A stretch of DNA of 64,000 nucleotides from Calliopum simillimum (GCA_951812925.1 OX638369.1:57488228-57552227); one strand, 5' to 3'; counted from the stretch's first letter, positions 44,195 to 55,543 are shown. Notes: generated by a model from the sequence alone, not told the origin. A program made the numbers and translations.

Positions 44195-46942
44195 TGTAAT
44201 GTACTGGTTGAGTATGATAAGACATTGCCCATGAGTTCAGGTAGCAGAAGAGATCGAGGGCGGGAGCCATTAAAGCCACTAGCTTCAGTCGTTGGGGGAG
44301 TTCGTGACCAATTCCGCCTACATTAACACCATATACAAAAAAATATTATTATAGACTCCCTAAAAAAATAACTTAAATGGGCCTGCACGACCATATGCAA
44401 AACCAATCCCCAATGGTCATGTTAAATAATTGAAAACAACTGAAAATATCCGTATCTATACCATTAATTTTACTGAAATATCTCCAAGATAGTCAGGAAG
44501 ATATGCGCTCAAAACCCGCCCTACCATTGGTCATATCGCGCCTACATATTTGTATATGACCCCGTAAAAAACCTACTTATCCATACCCTGCCATATCACT
44601 CAAAGGAAACTAAACTGAATTTAGTTCAACATTTTATATAATTATAATTTATTCATATTAAAAGAATAATTTATTTTTAACATATTTTATAAAGTATTGC
44701 CTCAAGACATTCTTAAAAACAGATTTAATTTAACAAAATGTTTGTCTTATTGTGATTTTCCGAAATCATTCAACGATTTACTCAAAAATATTCAATTCAT
44801 ATTATGGAGTAAAAAGCTTTATGATTTAGTAGTAAACAAAAATAGTAGCAAAATTTTGGTACTAAATTTTTATCATTATGAGTATTAGCATCATTAGACT
44901 TCAACTAAATTTCTGATTTTTTTGACATTTAAATTAAATCTTAATTAATTTAAATTTTAGTTAAATTCATTTTTATTAAATTTTTATAATTATTTAAAGT
45001 TAATTGAAACACAATTTCCTTAACTCTTATCAAATGCAAAATTTCTCACTAAAACCATTTTGACTACAACAGCAACTCTATCAACAATAGAAATTGAATT
45101 TATTGAGAGAAAGATCGCTTACGCTACTCTTTCTCCATCAAAAAATGTTCATAAAAACACTCAAGTGCAAAACTCTACACTCTATAACAAGAGAAAGCGT
45201 GAGCGAGCTTTTGTACTCACTATGAAAAAATGGTTGTTGTTGTAATCTAAATAATTTTTTTTTTGTTTAGATAAAAATCAACAGTTTATTTTGATTTTAA
45301 TCAAAATTATTTTCGCGAATTCATTTTATAATTTTCGTATTATTTATAGAAAATTTGATTATAATAACAAACTCACTTTGTGTTTAGAAATGCTGCAATC
45401 CATCGATGAAGGCCTTCAAGATGTTGTAGAGCATTGGCTAAAAGCTTTCATGGCTAACCAAATAGTAAACTTATGTATGAGATGTATAAGATTGCATAGG
45501 TAGTGGTAACAAAAATGGCTAAAGCACTAAATCCTGGCTTAATGACACTAGCCAACAAATTTTGACTTTTAAAAATTTTTTCGATCAAATTGATTTTTTT
45601 TTTTTTTTAAATTTAGGTAATCAAAATTATTAGAATAAGCACTAACTTATAAGTTTAGGGAAATTTAATTTCAGCAATTTATATAGACAACTAAATTAAA
45701 GATTTTCAATTCTATTAACTAAATATGTGGCAATCCACTGTAATTAAGTACTAGACAATATGCTATGTTTACTTCTTCAAAATTTGCGGTATTTAGTTTT
45801 TTTGTTTTTCTTTTATATGACAACTTATATGTATTTTTTTTTTTTTTAACTGTAACTTATGTACTTATTAAATTCACTGTTTTTATCATTTTTTTTCTTT
45901 ATGTTTTTCACACTTTTTTTTATAAATATTACCTTAATTTAAATCGACTATTTTTTATAGGTTTAAAGACGAATTTTAGGGGACACTTTTACTTATTTTT
46001 TCACTATAAATTTTAGCATTTTTGAACTGTTTTTCTTTTTCTAATTTTACATTACACGATGCTTTTCTCGAACGCCAAACTAATGCTGCTATGTCGATAC
46101 CGTACTGAAAACTAAGTTGAAGCTGATATTGACTATACTCCCGCTATTCTTGATGAGAGCAAACTGATAAACGCCTGTGACTGATGGAACTGGAACAATT
46201 AAATGGTCTATAGGGCATGCGAGCTGTTTTTGGCCGTGACCCTATTAAAAATTTTTGTTCTGTAAATTTGTTTAGATTTTTGTTTAACCTTAGGAAAAAT
46301 TATTATTGTATTTTAAATTACTTTACCTATTTATGAAAAAATTGTGAAATATTCTGGATTTGAAGACTAAGTATGGATGATTTTTCATCAAATAGCGTAT
46401 TCCAAAAATTATGTTTTCCGTAAAAAGATTCAAGATTCAATTTTTAGGAAATAATATTCCTGTTGAAAACTTCCGGCTGAATTTTTCCAATTGGCTTTAT
46501 TGCCGCAATGTGGTCAAATTTTCTAGAACTTAAAAATAAAGAATGGAATCACTTAAAATTGCCAAATAACGCGTTCAGCGTATAAAAATCTGAATTTTAT
46601 GGAAAATTCATGAAAACTTTATCAAAAAAGTTAAATGATTTTCTAAAACTTACTTGATTTTTTCCTTTAAAATTATTTGAAATGTTTTATATAGAATTTT
46701 TATCACGACACAACTTTTCTGTGCTGCAACTCGATGAAAAAGGAAGTTCAAAAAATTTTTCTCAGTTTAGCCAACCTATGCTCTCACTAAATACAGAAAA
46801 TAACTTTAAAATCATGCTTGAACATATGTTCAATGAAGGCAGTACTGCCAAATTGTAGGAAAACGGTGTATGTCCCAACTAAACATGATAATTAAGTTAA
46901 GGCTAAAACACAATCAACAAACTTACAGAATTGTTCATTACA
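44195..46942 (-). repeat. 3' LTR of the Gypsy element
   Basis: 2748 bp, TG...CA. By eye it differs from the other LTR at four positions (44283, 44407, 44991, 45328). The plus-strand open frames inside (63, 61, 70, 83 codons) recur identically in the other LTR and have no domain; they are not called. Confidence 0.95.
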
Positions 46943-46950
46943 AAACCAGA

Positions 46951-46978
46951 TAATATTTTGGTTCTAACCAAAATATTA
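46951..46978. other. Perfect 13-bp hairpin just inside the 3' LTR
   Basis: TAATATTTTGGTT, a CT loop, then the exact complement. It lies between the pol stop and the LTR, where a polypurine tract is expected; no purine run is present there. Confidence 0.8.
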
Positions 46979-46994
46979 GATGGAAATTGAACAA

Positions 46995-49900
46995 TTATTG
47001 TCGAATGTCTTTCGCATGGAAAGTACCTACCAAGTTCCCTTGTAAATCTTCTAAGATATAATAATGGTTTCCTATTTTCTCACGAACGCGAGCTTTAACA
47101 AATACTGGGCTAAGTTTCTTATTAAAATTTTTCACGAAACTGCTTTGTACAAAATTACGTCGAAATATCTCTTGTCCTTTTTTGAAAGAAACTGGACGAG
47201 AACGAAGATTGTATGTTTTCACATTTTGATCATAAGCTTTCGATATATTTTGTCGAATATCTCTACGTAATAAGGACATTTGGTCATCACGGTTTAGTCT
47301 GCATGATGGCTCGTCAAGAAGGTTAAGGTTTTTCAAGAGTGTATAAGTTGATCCATGTGTGATCATTTCAAATCCGAATAATGCATGATATGGGGAACAG
47401 TTGATAGATTGATGAAGTGAATTTCTTAAAGCGCAACTTATAGCTGTCAGATTTTCGTCCCACTGACGGTGATCATCCTTAAGGTAAGCTCTAATCGCCG
47501 CAATCAGAGAACGGTTTACGCGTTCTGACGCATTAGACTGAGGTGAGTATAAAGCAGTGTAAACATGCTTTATACCGAATTTCGTTAGAAATGCATTGAA
47601 ATCATTTGCTTTAAATTGAGAACCGTTGTCACTTATAAGAAGTTCTGGCACTCCATAGACATGAAAAATGTTTTCTAAAAGATACTTCTGAATTGGTGCT
47701 GAACAAAACTTTTTTAGCGGACACAACCAATGGAATTTGGTCATATGGTCTACAACAATCAACAATCCTATATTGCCTAGTTTACTTCTCGGATATGGTC
47801 CTAATAAATCAACATATATACGTTGAAATGGTCTTTCAGACTGAGCTTGTGCTCCCATCGGTGGTTTTAAAATAATATTTGTCGCTTTTGTAGATTTACA
47901 AATTTCGCAGTCCCTAACAAAGTTTCGTACATCTCGTACCATACCTGGCCAAAAAAAATTTCTTTTCAAAAGATTTAAAGTTTTAACAATGCCTCCATGG
48001 GATGAAATAACTGGGTCATGTGCTCTTTTAAGTACCTGCAGACGAAGCTTCTCAGGAATCCACAATTTCCATGCTGTATTTTCTTGGTCAACTTCACCAG
48101 AATAATGTTCTGTTCTAAAATAAACATACTTGTCCATGATTTTCAAATCAGGAAATTTTCCTTCATTTGCAATTATTTTCGCTTTTAAAGCTACATAGTC
48201 AGAATCTTCGAAATGAGCTGAGCTTAAATCAATTTCTGGGCCAACATCTTCGACTGCAGAGATTTCTTCGCAATAGACTCTAGATAAGGCATCAGGCACT
48301 ATATGATTTTTCCCTTTACGGTGACTAACTGTAAATTTATACGCCTGTAATTTTAATACCCATCTGGCTAATCTACCACTTAAGTCTGGCTGTCTCATAA
48401 GCCATACTAAACTTGAATGATCTGTTATAACTTCAAATTCTTGAAGTTCTAAGTAACATCTAAAGCGTTTAATCGCTTCGATTGCTGCTAAGCATTCGCG
48501 CTCGGTTACGCTGTAGTTCCGTTGAGCACTGTTTAATTTCTTAGACATAAATGCCACTGGTTTTTCGTCACCTTCATCAGATATTTGAACTAAAACAGCG
48601 CCGATACCGAAGTCGCTAGCATCGCAATGCACATAAAATTTCTTCGTGAAATCAGGATTTATCAAAACTGGGGCAGAAGTGAGCAAAATTTTGACGTTTT
48701 CAAAAGCTTTTTGAGCCTCGTCAGTCCAAAGAAACTTTTTTTTTGTTGAAAGAGTTTCCGTTATGGGAAAAGTAAGATCTGAAAAATTTTTCAAAAAACG
48801 TCTGTACCAACCTGCTAAGCCTAAGAAACCACGAACTTGTTTTAGATTTTTAGGTGCGGGCCATGACAGAATAGATTGAATTTTATCTGCATCCGTCGAA
48901 ATACCTCCATTACCTATATTATAACCAAGATATTTCACTTGTGTGACGCAAAACTGACTTTTTCTGACATTAATAGTCAAGTTGGCTTTTTTAAACTGGT
49001 ACGCAATTCTTTTTAAAATTGAAAGATGGGTCTCAAAACTTTCCGATACAACACAAATATCGTCTAAATATCCAAAGACACAATGACGCAAGTCAGGTGG
49101 AATAATTTCATCAACGAGACGGGACATAGTTTGAGCCGCATTGCACAGTCCGAATGGCATAACATTGAACTGATACAATGGGCGTCCTGGCACGGTAAAT
49201 GCCGTTATATGCTTTGACTCTTCAGTGAGGCTGATCTGCCAAAAAGCATCTTTTAAATCTATCTTTGAAATTATGTTGGCTTTCGGAAGCCTAGCAAAAA
49301 TACCTTCTATGCTCGGGAGAGGATATGCGTCTTTCTTAGTGACCTCATTAATTTTCCTTGCATCTAAGCACAGTCTTACTTTATTTGGCTTAATGACCAT
49401 TCTCATTGGGGAACTCCATCCGCTATTGGATTGTTCTATTACACCTAAATGTAACATTCTATCTATTTCTTCAAAAATTAATTTTTCGACCGCCGGTGAC
49501 ACGGGATAAAATCTTTGCTTGACAGGCTTTGCTTCTCCTACATCGATATGATGTTGGATTAGGTCAGTCTTTCCAAGACCTTGAGTTTCAAAATCGGGGA
49601 ACATGGATTTAACCATTTCTAACTGATGTTGTTGCTGTTGCGTTAAAGGATATAACTGTTTATCTAGTTCTTTCGTATCCACTTCAGAAACTAATTTTGT
49701 GTCATCAACTGATGTAATTATATTCGGTGCTAAATCAAATTTTTTCCAAAAATCTATTCCTAATATTAAACGTTGAGAGAGTGATGGAATTAAAAATAAT
49801 TTTAATTTTTTAACTTCATTTTTATATTCAAGATCAACGTCTATCCAACCTAAAACTTTCTGTGATTTACCATCTGCAGTTTTGACCGTGGATCTAGTTG

Positions 49901-50429
49901 CATGAAAAGAATTCAAATGTGAAAAATCTTCATTTGCTAACTCCGAGCCTAAACAACTAATGTTAGCTCCTGTATCTAACAGACCGTATTCAGTTTTTTC
50001 TAAAAACGACACTTTTGCATAAAAGCGTTTATCATCATTACTGGTGACAATTGAATTGATTAGCAGTTTTTTTGTTTGCCTTAAGGCTTTCCAAAAATTA
50101 CGCATTCGTAGTGTAGATCTTTTTACTTTATAATTTGAATTTGAAAAATCGTTAAAAATTCTTTTCTTCGCAGAAATATATTCATTTAATCGCACGTGGT
50201 ATGGACGTATCGGTTGCAAAATTGGATTTGATTTATTTGTATTTAAATTGTCGCGTTTTAAAATTGTTACGTTTGAAAAATCATTCTCAATTGTCTGAGC
50301 ATTCTCAATTCGTTTACTTGAGCTAGCCGGCAATTGGTTATCTATAATTTTACTTGAACTTATCGGGTCGCCGTTCGGCTGTTTTTGAAGGTGCCCGCTT
50401 TGGAGTTTTCCGCTCGTTTGGCTAAACAT
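46995..50429 (-). CDS. pol: Gypsy Pol polyprotein (1144 aa)
   Basis: Domains in order: aspartic protease with L-D-T-G-A at 151-155; reverse transcriptase about 300-500, with Asp391 in S-K-I-D-L-K-D-A-F and the Y-L-D-D box at 454-457; RNase H with Asp603 in H-C-D-A-S and Asp670 in I-T-D-H-S-S; integrase zinc finger H804/H811/C841/C844; integrase core Asp874, Asp934 and Glu969 (34 residues between the last two). All catalytic residues are present and the frame is uninterrupted. The frame is -1 relative to gag and overlaps it by 70 nt; a TAG lies directly before its ATG, so Pol is made either by -1 frameshifting inside the overlap or by starting at this ATG. It copies the element RNA into DNA and inserts it. 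Confidence 0.96.
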   Translation of the reverse strand: MFSQTSGKLQSGHLQKQPNGDPISSSKIIDNQLPASSSKRIENAQTIENDFSNVTILKRDNLNTNKSNPILQPIRPYHVRLNEYISAKKRIFNDFSNSNYKVKRSTLRMRNFWKALRQTKKLLINSIVTSNDDKRFYAKVSFLEKTEYGLLDTGANISCLGSELANEDFSHLNSFHATRSTVKTADGKSQKVLGWIDVDLEYKNEVKKLKLFLIPSLSQRLILGIDFWKKFDLAPNIITSVDDTKLVSEVDTKELDKQLYPLTQQQQHQLEMVKSMFPDFETQGLGKTDLIQHHIDVGEAKPVKQRFYPVSPAVEKLIFEEIDRMLHLGVIEQSNSGWSSPMRMVIKPNKVRLCLDARKINEVTKKDAYPLPSIEGIFARLPKANIISKIDLKDAFWQISLTEESKHITAFTVPGRPLYQFNVMPFGLCNAAQTMSRLVDEIIPPDLRHCVFGYLDDICVVSESFETHLSILKRIAYQFKKANLTINVRKSQFCVTQVKYLGYNIGNGGISTDADKIQSILSWPAPKNLKQVRGFLGLAGWYRRFLKNFSDLTFPITETLSTKKKFLWTDEAQKAFENVKILLTSAPVLINPDFTKKFYVHCDASDFGIGAVLVQISDEGDEKPVAFMSKKLNSAQRNYSVTERECLAAIEAIKRFRCYLELQEFEVITDHSSLVWLMRQPDLSGRLARWVLKLQAYKFTVSHRKGKNHIVPDALSRVYCEEISAVEDVGPEIDLSSAHFEDSDYVALKAKIIANEGKFPDLKIMDKYVYFRTEHYSGEVDQENTAWKLWIPEKLRLQVLKRAHDPVISSHGGIVKTLNLLKRNFFWPGMVRDVRNFVRDCEICKSTKATNIILKPPMGAQAQSERPFQRIYVDLLGPYPRSKLGNIGLLIVVDHMTKFHWLCPLKKFCSAPIQKYLLENIFHVYGVPELLISDNGSQFKANDFNAFLTKFGIKHVYTALYSPQSNASERVNRSLIAAIRAYLKDDHRQWDENLTAISCALRNSLHQSINCSPYHALFGFEMITHGSTYTLLKNLNLLDEPSCRLNRDDQMSLLRRDIRQNISKAYDQNVKTYNLRSRPVSFKKGQEIFRRNFVQSSFVKNFNKKLSPVFVKARVREKIGNHYYILEDLQGNLVGTFHAKDIRQ

Positions 50430-51964
50430 CTATTGCATTGTGGCTTGTACATGTTTTTTGCCCCACAACCATAGCAAAAAATTTTTCGGTCACAAAGGCA
50501 ATCCTCCCAGTGATGACCCTCTTCATCACAGTTCCAACATTTAGAAACTGGTTGTTGCAAAGCATCAACTACAAATGGAGTTTCTTGTGAAAATAATTCA
50601 CCTTCGGCTGTTTCACTAAATTCGATTTCGTTGACATTACGTCGAGGTACAAAATTATTTGGCAAGTTCCGAGCTGGCTGATTTCTTCTAAAGGCTTCAT
50701 CAGATAAAAGATTTTCACGCATTTGACATAAGCTGCGCAAATGAGCAATAGAAGAAATTCTGATATAAAGGAGTTCATGTCGTATATCTGGTCTCAAATT
50801 TCGGGTGATAATTTCTATCAAGTCAGAATCAGATATACGTACAGACAATCTATCAGTTATTGACAAAATTGCTTCATAGAAAATTTCAAACGATTCTGTT
50901 GGTTTTTGCTTTCGGCTTCGTATCTCCTCCCTAATATCATAATCAGACTTAAAGTCTCGATACTGCTCTTTAATAGCACTGCAAAATGTATCCCAATTGA
51001 TTTCGTTTCGCATTTGCTTATGGTATCGCCAGTACCATTCTCTGGCTTTACCGAAAAGTAAAATATGTAGATTATTACACAAAGCTTGGTAATCATTATT
51101 TAGTAAAGAAGATGTCAAAGATCGAATCCGATACAAAAATTCGTCGACACTTAAGCCGTTCATAGAACCATCAAATTTGACGTTCCAATTTTGAATGATT
51201 GATGTAATTTTTTCTGGACTCAAAGTTGAGTGAAAATTGCTTTGACTATTCAAAAAATTTTGTCTGTTTATGTTCTCAGTATGTAAAGGATTATTGTGAG
51301 AATGAACATTTGAACTCTCACGGTTCGGTTGTAAGTTCAAGCGACCTAGCATACGCTGTAGACTACTTTCTATCATATTCGAAATCTGATTATAATCTAT
51401 TGGTTGCACACTTGCATTATTATTAGGCATACTTGGCGTATGAGTAACATTAATCCGTCTTGCAGAATTACTATTTGACTGAGGAAGATCTAAATCTAGC
51501 AATGGCAATGGCAATGTATAGTTTCGCTCATTGTTATGGTTTACGCTTGAAGCATTTGAAGCGTTTTGGTGTAAGTCCGGTAAAGATGACTGAACTGAAT
51601 TTTCATCAAGTCTACGTCTAAAAGCGCGTGTATGATGACGCTTAGGAATTGCTCCGCGACCACGAATAGAAGAATTTCTCTGACCGCGCGTCGAATTTTG
51701 AATTGAATTTACACGATTGTTATTATCATTAGGAATATCAATACTAATGGGGTGTAGCTCATTAACTTGACTAGAACGCCTACAATTAGGACATTCTTGG
51801 GAATCTCTTAACCAAAGCTCAATGCAATTTTTGTGAAATACGTGATTGCATCGGGTGATTAAACACTCTGACCCATTGGTCAACGGTTGAATACAAATGG
51901 TGCAGGACGTTTCATTATGAGGCACCAACGCTGGTATGTCCTCTGAACTGTGCCTTACAGCCAT
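50360..51964 (-). CDS. gag: Gypsy Gag with N-terminal RING-H2 finger (534 aa)
   Basis: The ATG at 51964 opens a 534-residue protein. Residues 21-61 form a RING-H2 finger: C21-x2-C24-x14-C39-x-H41-x2-H44-x2-C47-x10-C58-x2-C61, with Ile23, Trp51 and Pro59 at the positions RING E3 ligases use to hold E2 enzymes. A basic, Asn/Ser-rich linker (about 65-250) follows, then the retrotransposon Gag capsid domain (about 258-420, F-G-K-A-R-E-W-Y-W-R region), then a CCHC zinc knuckle C476-x2-C479-x4-H484-x4-C489 and a second Cys cluster (C497, C500, C510, C513). Gag packages the RNA into particles; the RING suggests added ubiquitin-ligase activity, which is inference. A RING is not part of the standard Gag layout I know. 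Confidence 0.93.
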   Translation of the reverse strand: MAVRHSSEDIPALVPHNETSCTICIQPLTNGSECLITRCNHVFHKNCIELWLRDSQECPNCRRSSQVNELHPISIDIPNDNNNRVNSIQNSTRGQRNSSIRGRGAIPKRHHTRAFRRRLDENSVQSSLPDLHQNASNASSVNHNNERNYTLPLPLLDLDLPQSNSNSARRINVTHTPSMPNNNASVQPIDYNQISNMIESSLQRMLGRLNLQPNRESSNVHSHNNPLHTENINRQNFLNSQSNFHSTLSPEKITSIIQNWNVKFDGSMNGLSVDEFLYRIRSLTSSLLNNDYQALCNNLHILLFGKAREWYWRYHKQMRNEINWDTFCSAIKEQYRDFKSDYDIREEIRSRKQKPTESFEIFYEAILSITDRLSVRISDSDLIEIITRNLRPDIRHELLYIRISSIAHLRSLCQMRENLLSDEAFRRNQPARNLPNNFVPRRNVNEIEFSETAEGELFSQETPFVVDALQQPVSKCWNCDEEGHHWEDCLCDRKIFCYGCGAKNMYKPQCNRCLAKRAENSKAGTFKNSRTATR

Positions 51965-52770
51965 TTCGAAAATAACGCGTTCTTAAAAGATAACGTGAAA
52001 TAAACTTTTAACTTTATAACAATAATAAAATGTTTCCTTTGTTTGGTGATATGGAGTCATGGATAAGAAAATACTAAATGGTATAGATTGATATAGGGAA
52101 AAAAACTGGACTATTGTATGAAGAAACTATAATATCTTTAAAATGAAACTACTAAATGAGTGTATCTGTTTGCTATGCTTTGGACAGAAATTCGTTCACT
52201 GCAAATAATCTGTATTTCCAGAAAGCAAAGGCAAACTGAATTAGTTTTTTTTTCGAACTCTTTTTTCATTATTGGACAGATATATACTCAATGAGGCTAA
52301 TCTGTATATCCTAAAAATGAAGCTTAGCAGAAACTATCAATTAAAAAGACCTATAATCACTAAATTCGCTTGCAGATGTTAAAAGCTAGAGTCAACTATG
52401 GCAAAATTGCTTTTAATGAAAAAATATGCCTGAGCGCAAATCGGTCGGTTCTATTCGGTCCGAAATCGCCAAATAGCCGAGTTTCCAGAAATGATCAAAG
52501 ACAAATTAAATCAAGTAACAAGGTACCAAATTGTGCACTAAACTTATGCGAAATTTAAATTTGAAATTTATTTAACGGAGAACAGACTTTACAGAAGGCT
52601 CAGAATGTCCTGGGATGTGTGGAGACACATATCTAATTTTCACGCTGCTCTTTGCAATGTGCAAATAGACAAGCATAAATCAAAAATAGTTGAGACTAGT
52701 CTTACAAAATATGCGTTAACTAAACGTACAATTAAAGATAAATCGAGTCTTGTATGAAAGATACGTGGCT
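51965..52770 (-). other. 5' leader of the Gypsy element
   Basis: About 800 bp between the primer site and the gag ATG, where packaging signals are expected. No frame on the minus strand of note; the 62-codon plus frame at 52370-52558 is not called. Confidence 0.6.
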
Positions 52771-52788
52771 GCCCCACGTTGGGCGCCA
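52771..52788 (-). other. Primer binding site, tRNA-Lys1,2
   Basis: On the minus strand TGGCGCCCAACGTGGGGC, the 18-nt sequence known as the tRNA-Lys1,2-type primer site of retroviruses, 7 nt inside the 5' LTR. It fixes the transcript direction as right to left. Confidence 0.92.
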
Positions 52789-52795
52789 AAATTTT

Positions 52796-55543
52796 TGTAA
52801 TGTACTGGTTGAGTATGATAAGACATTGCCCATGAGTTCAGGTAGCAGAAGAGATCGAGGGCGGGAGCCATTAAAGCCACTAGTTTCAGTCGTTGGGGGA
52901 GTTCGTGACCAATTCCGCCTACATTAACACCATATACAAAAAAATATTATTATAGACTCCCTAAAAAAATAACTTAAATGGGCCTGCACGACCATATGCA
53001 AAACCAAGCCCCAATGGTCATGTTAAATAATTGAAAACAACTGAAAATATCCGTATCTATACCATTAATTTTACTGAAATATCTCCAAGATAGTCAGGAA
53101 GATATGCGCTCAAAACCCGCCCTACCATTGGTCATATCGCGCCTACATATTTGTATATGACCCCGTAAAAAACCTACTTATCCATACCCTGCCATATCAC
53201 TCAAAGGAAACTAAACTGAATTTAGTTCAACATTTTATATAATTATAATTTATTCATATTAAAAGAATAATTTATTTTTAACATATTTTATAAAGTATTG
53301 CCTCAAGACATTCTTAAAAACAGATTTAATTTAACAAAATGTTTGTCTTATTGTGATTTTCCGAAATCATTCAACGATTTACTCAAAAATATTCAATTCA
53401 TATTATGGAGTAAAAAGCTTTATGATTTAGTAGTAAACAAAAATAGTAGCAAAATTTTGGTACTAAATTTTTATCATTATGAGTATTAGCATCATTAGAC
53501 TTCAACTAAATTTCTGATTTTTTTGACATTTAAATTAAATCTTAATTAATTTAAATTTTAGTTAAATTCATTTTTATTAAATTTTTATAATAATTTAAAG
53601 TTAATTGAAACACAATTTCCTTAACTCTTATCAAATGCAAAATTTCTCACTAAAACCATTTTGACTACAACAGCAACTCTATCAACAATAGAAATTGAAT
53701 TTATTGAGAGAAAGATCGCTTACGCTACTCTTTCTCCATCAAAAAATGTTCATAAAAACACTCAAGTGCAAAACTCTACACTCTATAACAAGAGAAAGCG
53801 TGAGCGAGCTTTTGTACTCACTATGAAAAAATGGTTGTTGTTGTAATCTAAATAATTTTTTTTTTGTTTAGATAAAAATCAACAGTTTATTTTGATTTTA
53901 ATCAAAATTATTTTCGCGAATTCATTTTTTAATTTTCGTATTATTTATAGAAAATTTGATTATAATAACAAACTCACTTTGTGTTTAGAAATGCTGCAAT
54001 CCATCGATGAAGGCCTTCAAGATGTTGTAGAGCATTGGCTAAAAGCTTTCATGGCTAACCAAATAGTAAACTTATGTATGAGATGTATAAGATTGCATAG
54101 GTAGTGGTAACAAAAATGGCTAAAGCACTAAATCCTGGCTTAATGACACTAGCCAACAAATTTTGACTTTTAAAAATTTTTTCGATCAAATTGATTTTTT
54201 TTTTTTTTTAAATTTAGGTAATCAAAATTATTAGAATAAGCACTAACTTATAAGTTTAGGGAAATTTAATTTCAGCAATTTATATAGACAACTAAATTAA
54301 AGATTTTCAATTCTATTAACTAAATATGTGGCAATCCACTGTAATTAAGTACTAGACAATATGCTATGTTTACTTCTTCAAAATTTGCGGTATTTAGTTT
54401 TTTTGTTTTTCTTTTATATGACAACTTATATGTATTTTTTTTTTTTTTAACTGTAACTTATGTACTTATTAAATTCACTGTTTTTATCATTTTTTTTCTT
54501 TATGTTTTTCACACTTTTTTTTATAAATATTACCTTAATTTAAATCGACTATTTTTTATAGGTTTAAAGACGAATTTTAGGGGACACTTTTACTTATTTT
54601 TTCACTATAAATTTTAGCATTTTTGAACTGTTTTTCTTTTTCTAATTTTACATTACACGATGCTTTTCTCGAACGCCAAACTAATGCTGCTATGTCGATA
54701 CCGTACTGAAAACTAAGTTGAAGCTGATATTGACTATACTCCCGCTATTCTTGATGAGAGCAAACTGATAAACGCCTGTGACTGATGGAACTGGAACAAT
54801 TAAATGGTCTATAGGGCATGCGAGCTGTTTTTGGCCGTGACCCTATTAAAAATTTTTGTTCTGTAAATTTGTTTAGATTTTTGTTTAACCTTAGGAAAAA
54901 TTATTATTGTATTTTAAATTACTTTACCTATTTATGAAAAAATTGTGAAATATTCTGGATTTGAAGACTAAGTATGGATGATTTTTCATCAAATAGCGTA
55001 TTCCAAAAATTATGTTTTCCGTAAAAAGATTCAAGATTCAATTTTTAGGAAATAATATTCCTGTTGAAAACTTCCGGCTGAATTTTTCCAATTGGCTTTA
55101 TTGCCGCAATGTGGTCAAATTTTCTAGAACTTAAAAATAAAGAATGGAATCACTTAAAATTGCCAAATAACGCGTTCAGCGTATAAAAATCTGAATTTTA
55201 TGGAAAATTCATGAAAACTTTATCAAAAAAGTTAAATGATTTTCTAAAACTTACTTGATTTTTTCCTTTAAAATTATTTGAAATGTTTTATATAGAATTT
55301 TTATCACGACACAACTTTTCTGTGCTGCAACTCGATGAAAAAGGAAGTTCAAAAAATTTTTCTCAGTTTAGCCAACCTATGCTCTCACTAAATACAGAAA
55401 ATAACTTTAAAATCATGCTTGAACATATGTTCAATGAAGGCAGTACTGCCAAATTGTAGGAAAACGGTGTATGTCCCAACTAAACATGATAATTAAGTTA
55501 AGGCTAAAACACAATCAACAAACTTACAGAATTGTTCATTACA
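52796..55543 (-). repeat. 5' LTR of the Gypsy element
   Basis: 2748 bp, same length as the 3' LTR and about 99.8% identical by eye. The promoter and polyadenylation signals must lie here but were not resolved. Confidence 0.95.

Larger units (their letters stand above)
44195..55543 (-). mobile_element. Complete Gypsy-type LTR retrotransposon, 11,349 bp
   Basis: Two 2748-bp LTRs (44195-46942 and 52796-55543, both TG...CA) enclose gag and pol on the minus strand, with a 4-bp target duplication CTCT (44191-44194 and 55544-55547). Order in the transcript: 5' LTR (right), primer site, gag, pol with protease, RT, RNase H and integrase, 3' LTR (left). There is no env frame: pol ends 52 bp before the LTR. 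Pol domain order (RT-RNase H-integrase) gives Ty3/Gypsy. Very long LTRs and a tRNA-Lys primer recall the Osvaldo/Ulysses group of flies (inference from memory). LTR near-identity means recent insertion. Confidence 0.95.

Noticed and set aside
44697..46016. Several plus-strand open frames in the LTR (63, 61, 70 and 83 codons)
   Set aside because: They recur in the other LTR at 53298-54617, are antisense to gag-pol, AT-rich and lack any domain; their conservation is due to LTR identity.
46943..46994. A short env gene after pol
   Set aside because: Only 52 bp separate the pol stop from the LTR, so there is no room for env.
49225..49509. 94-codon plus-strand frame
   Set aside because: Antisense of the RT domain of pol.
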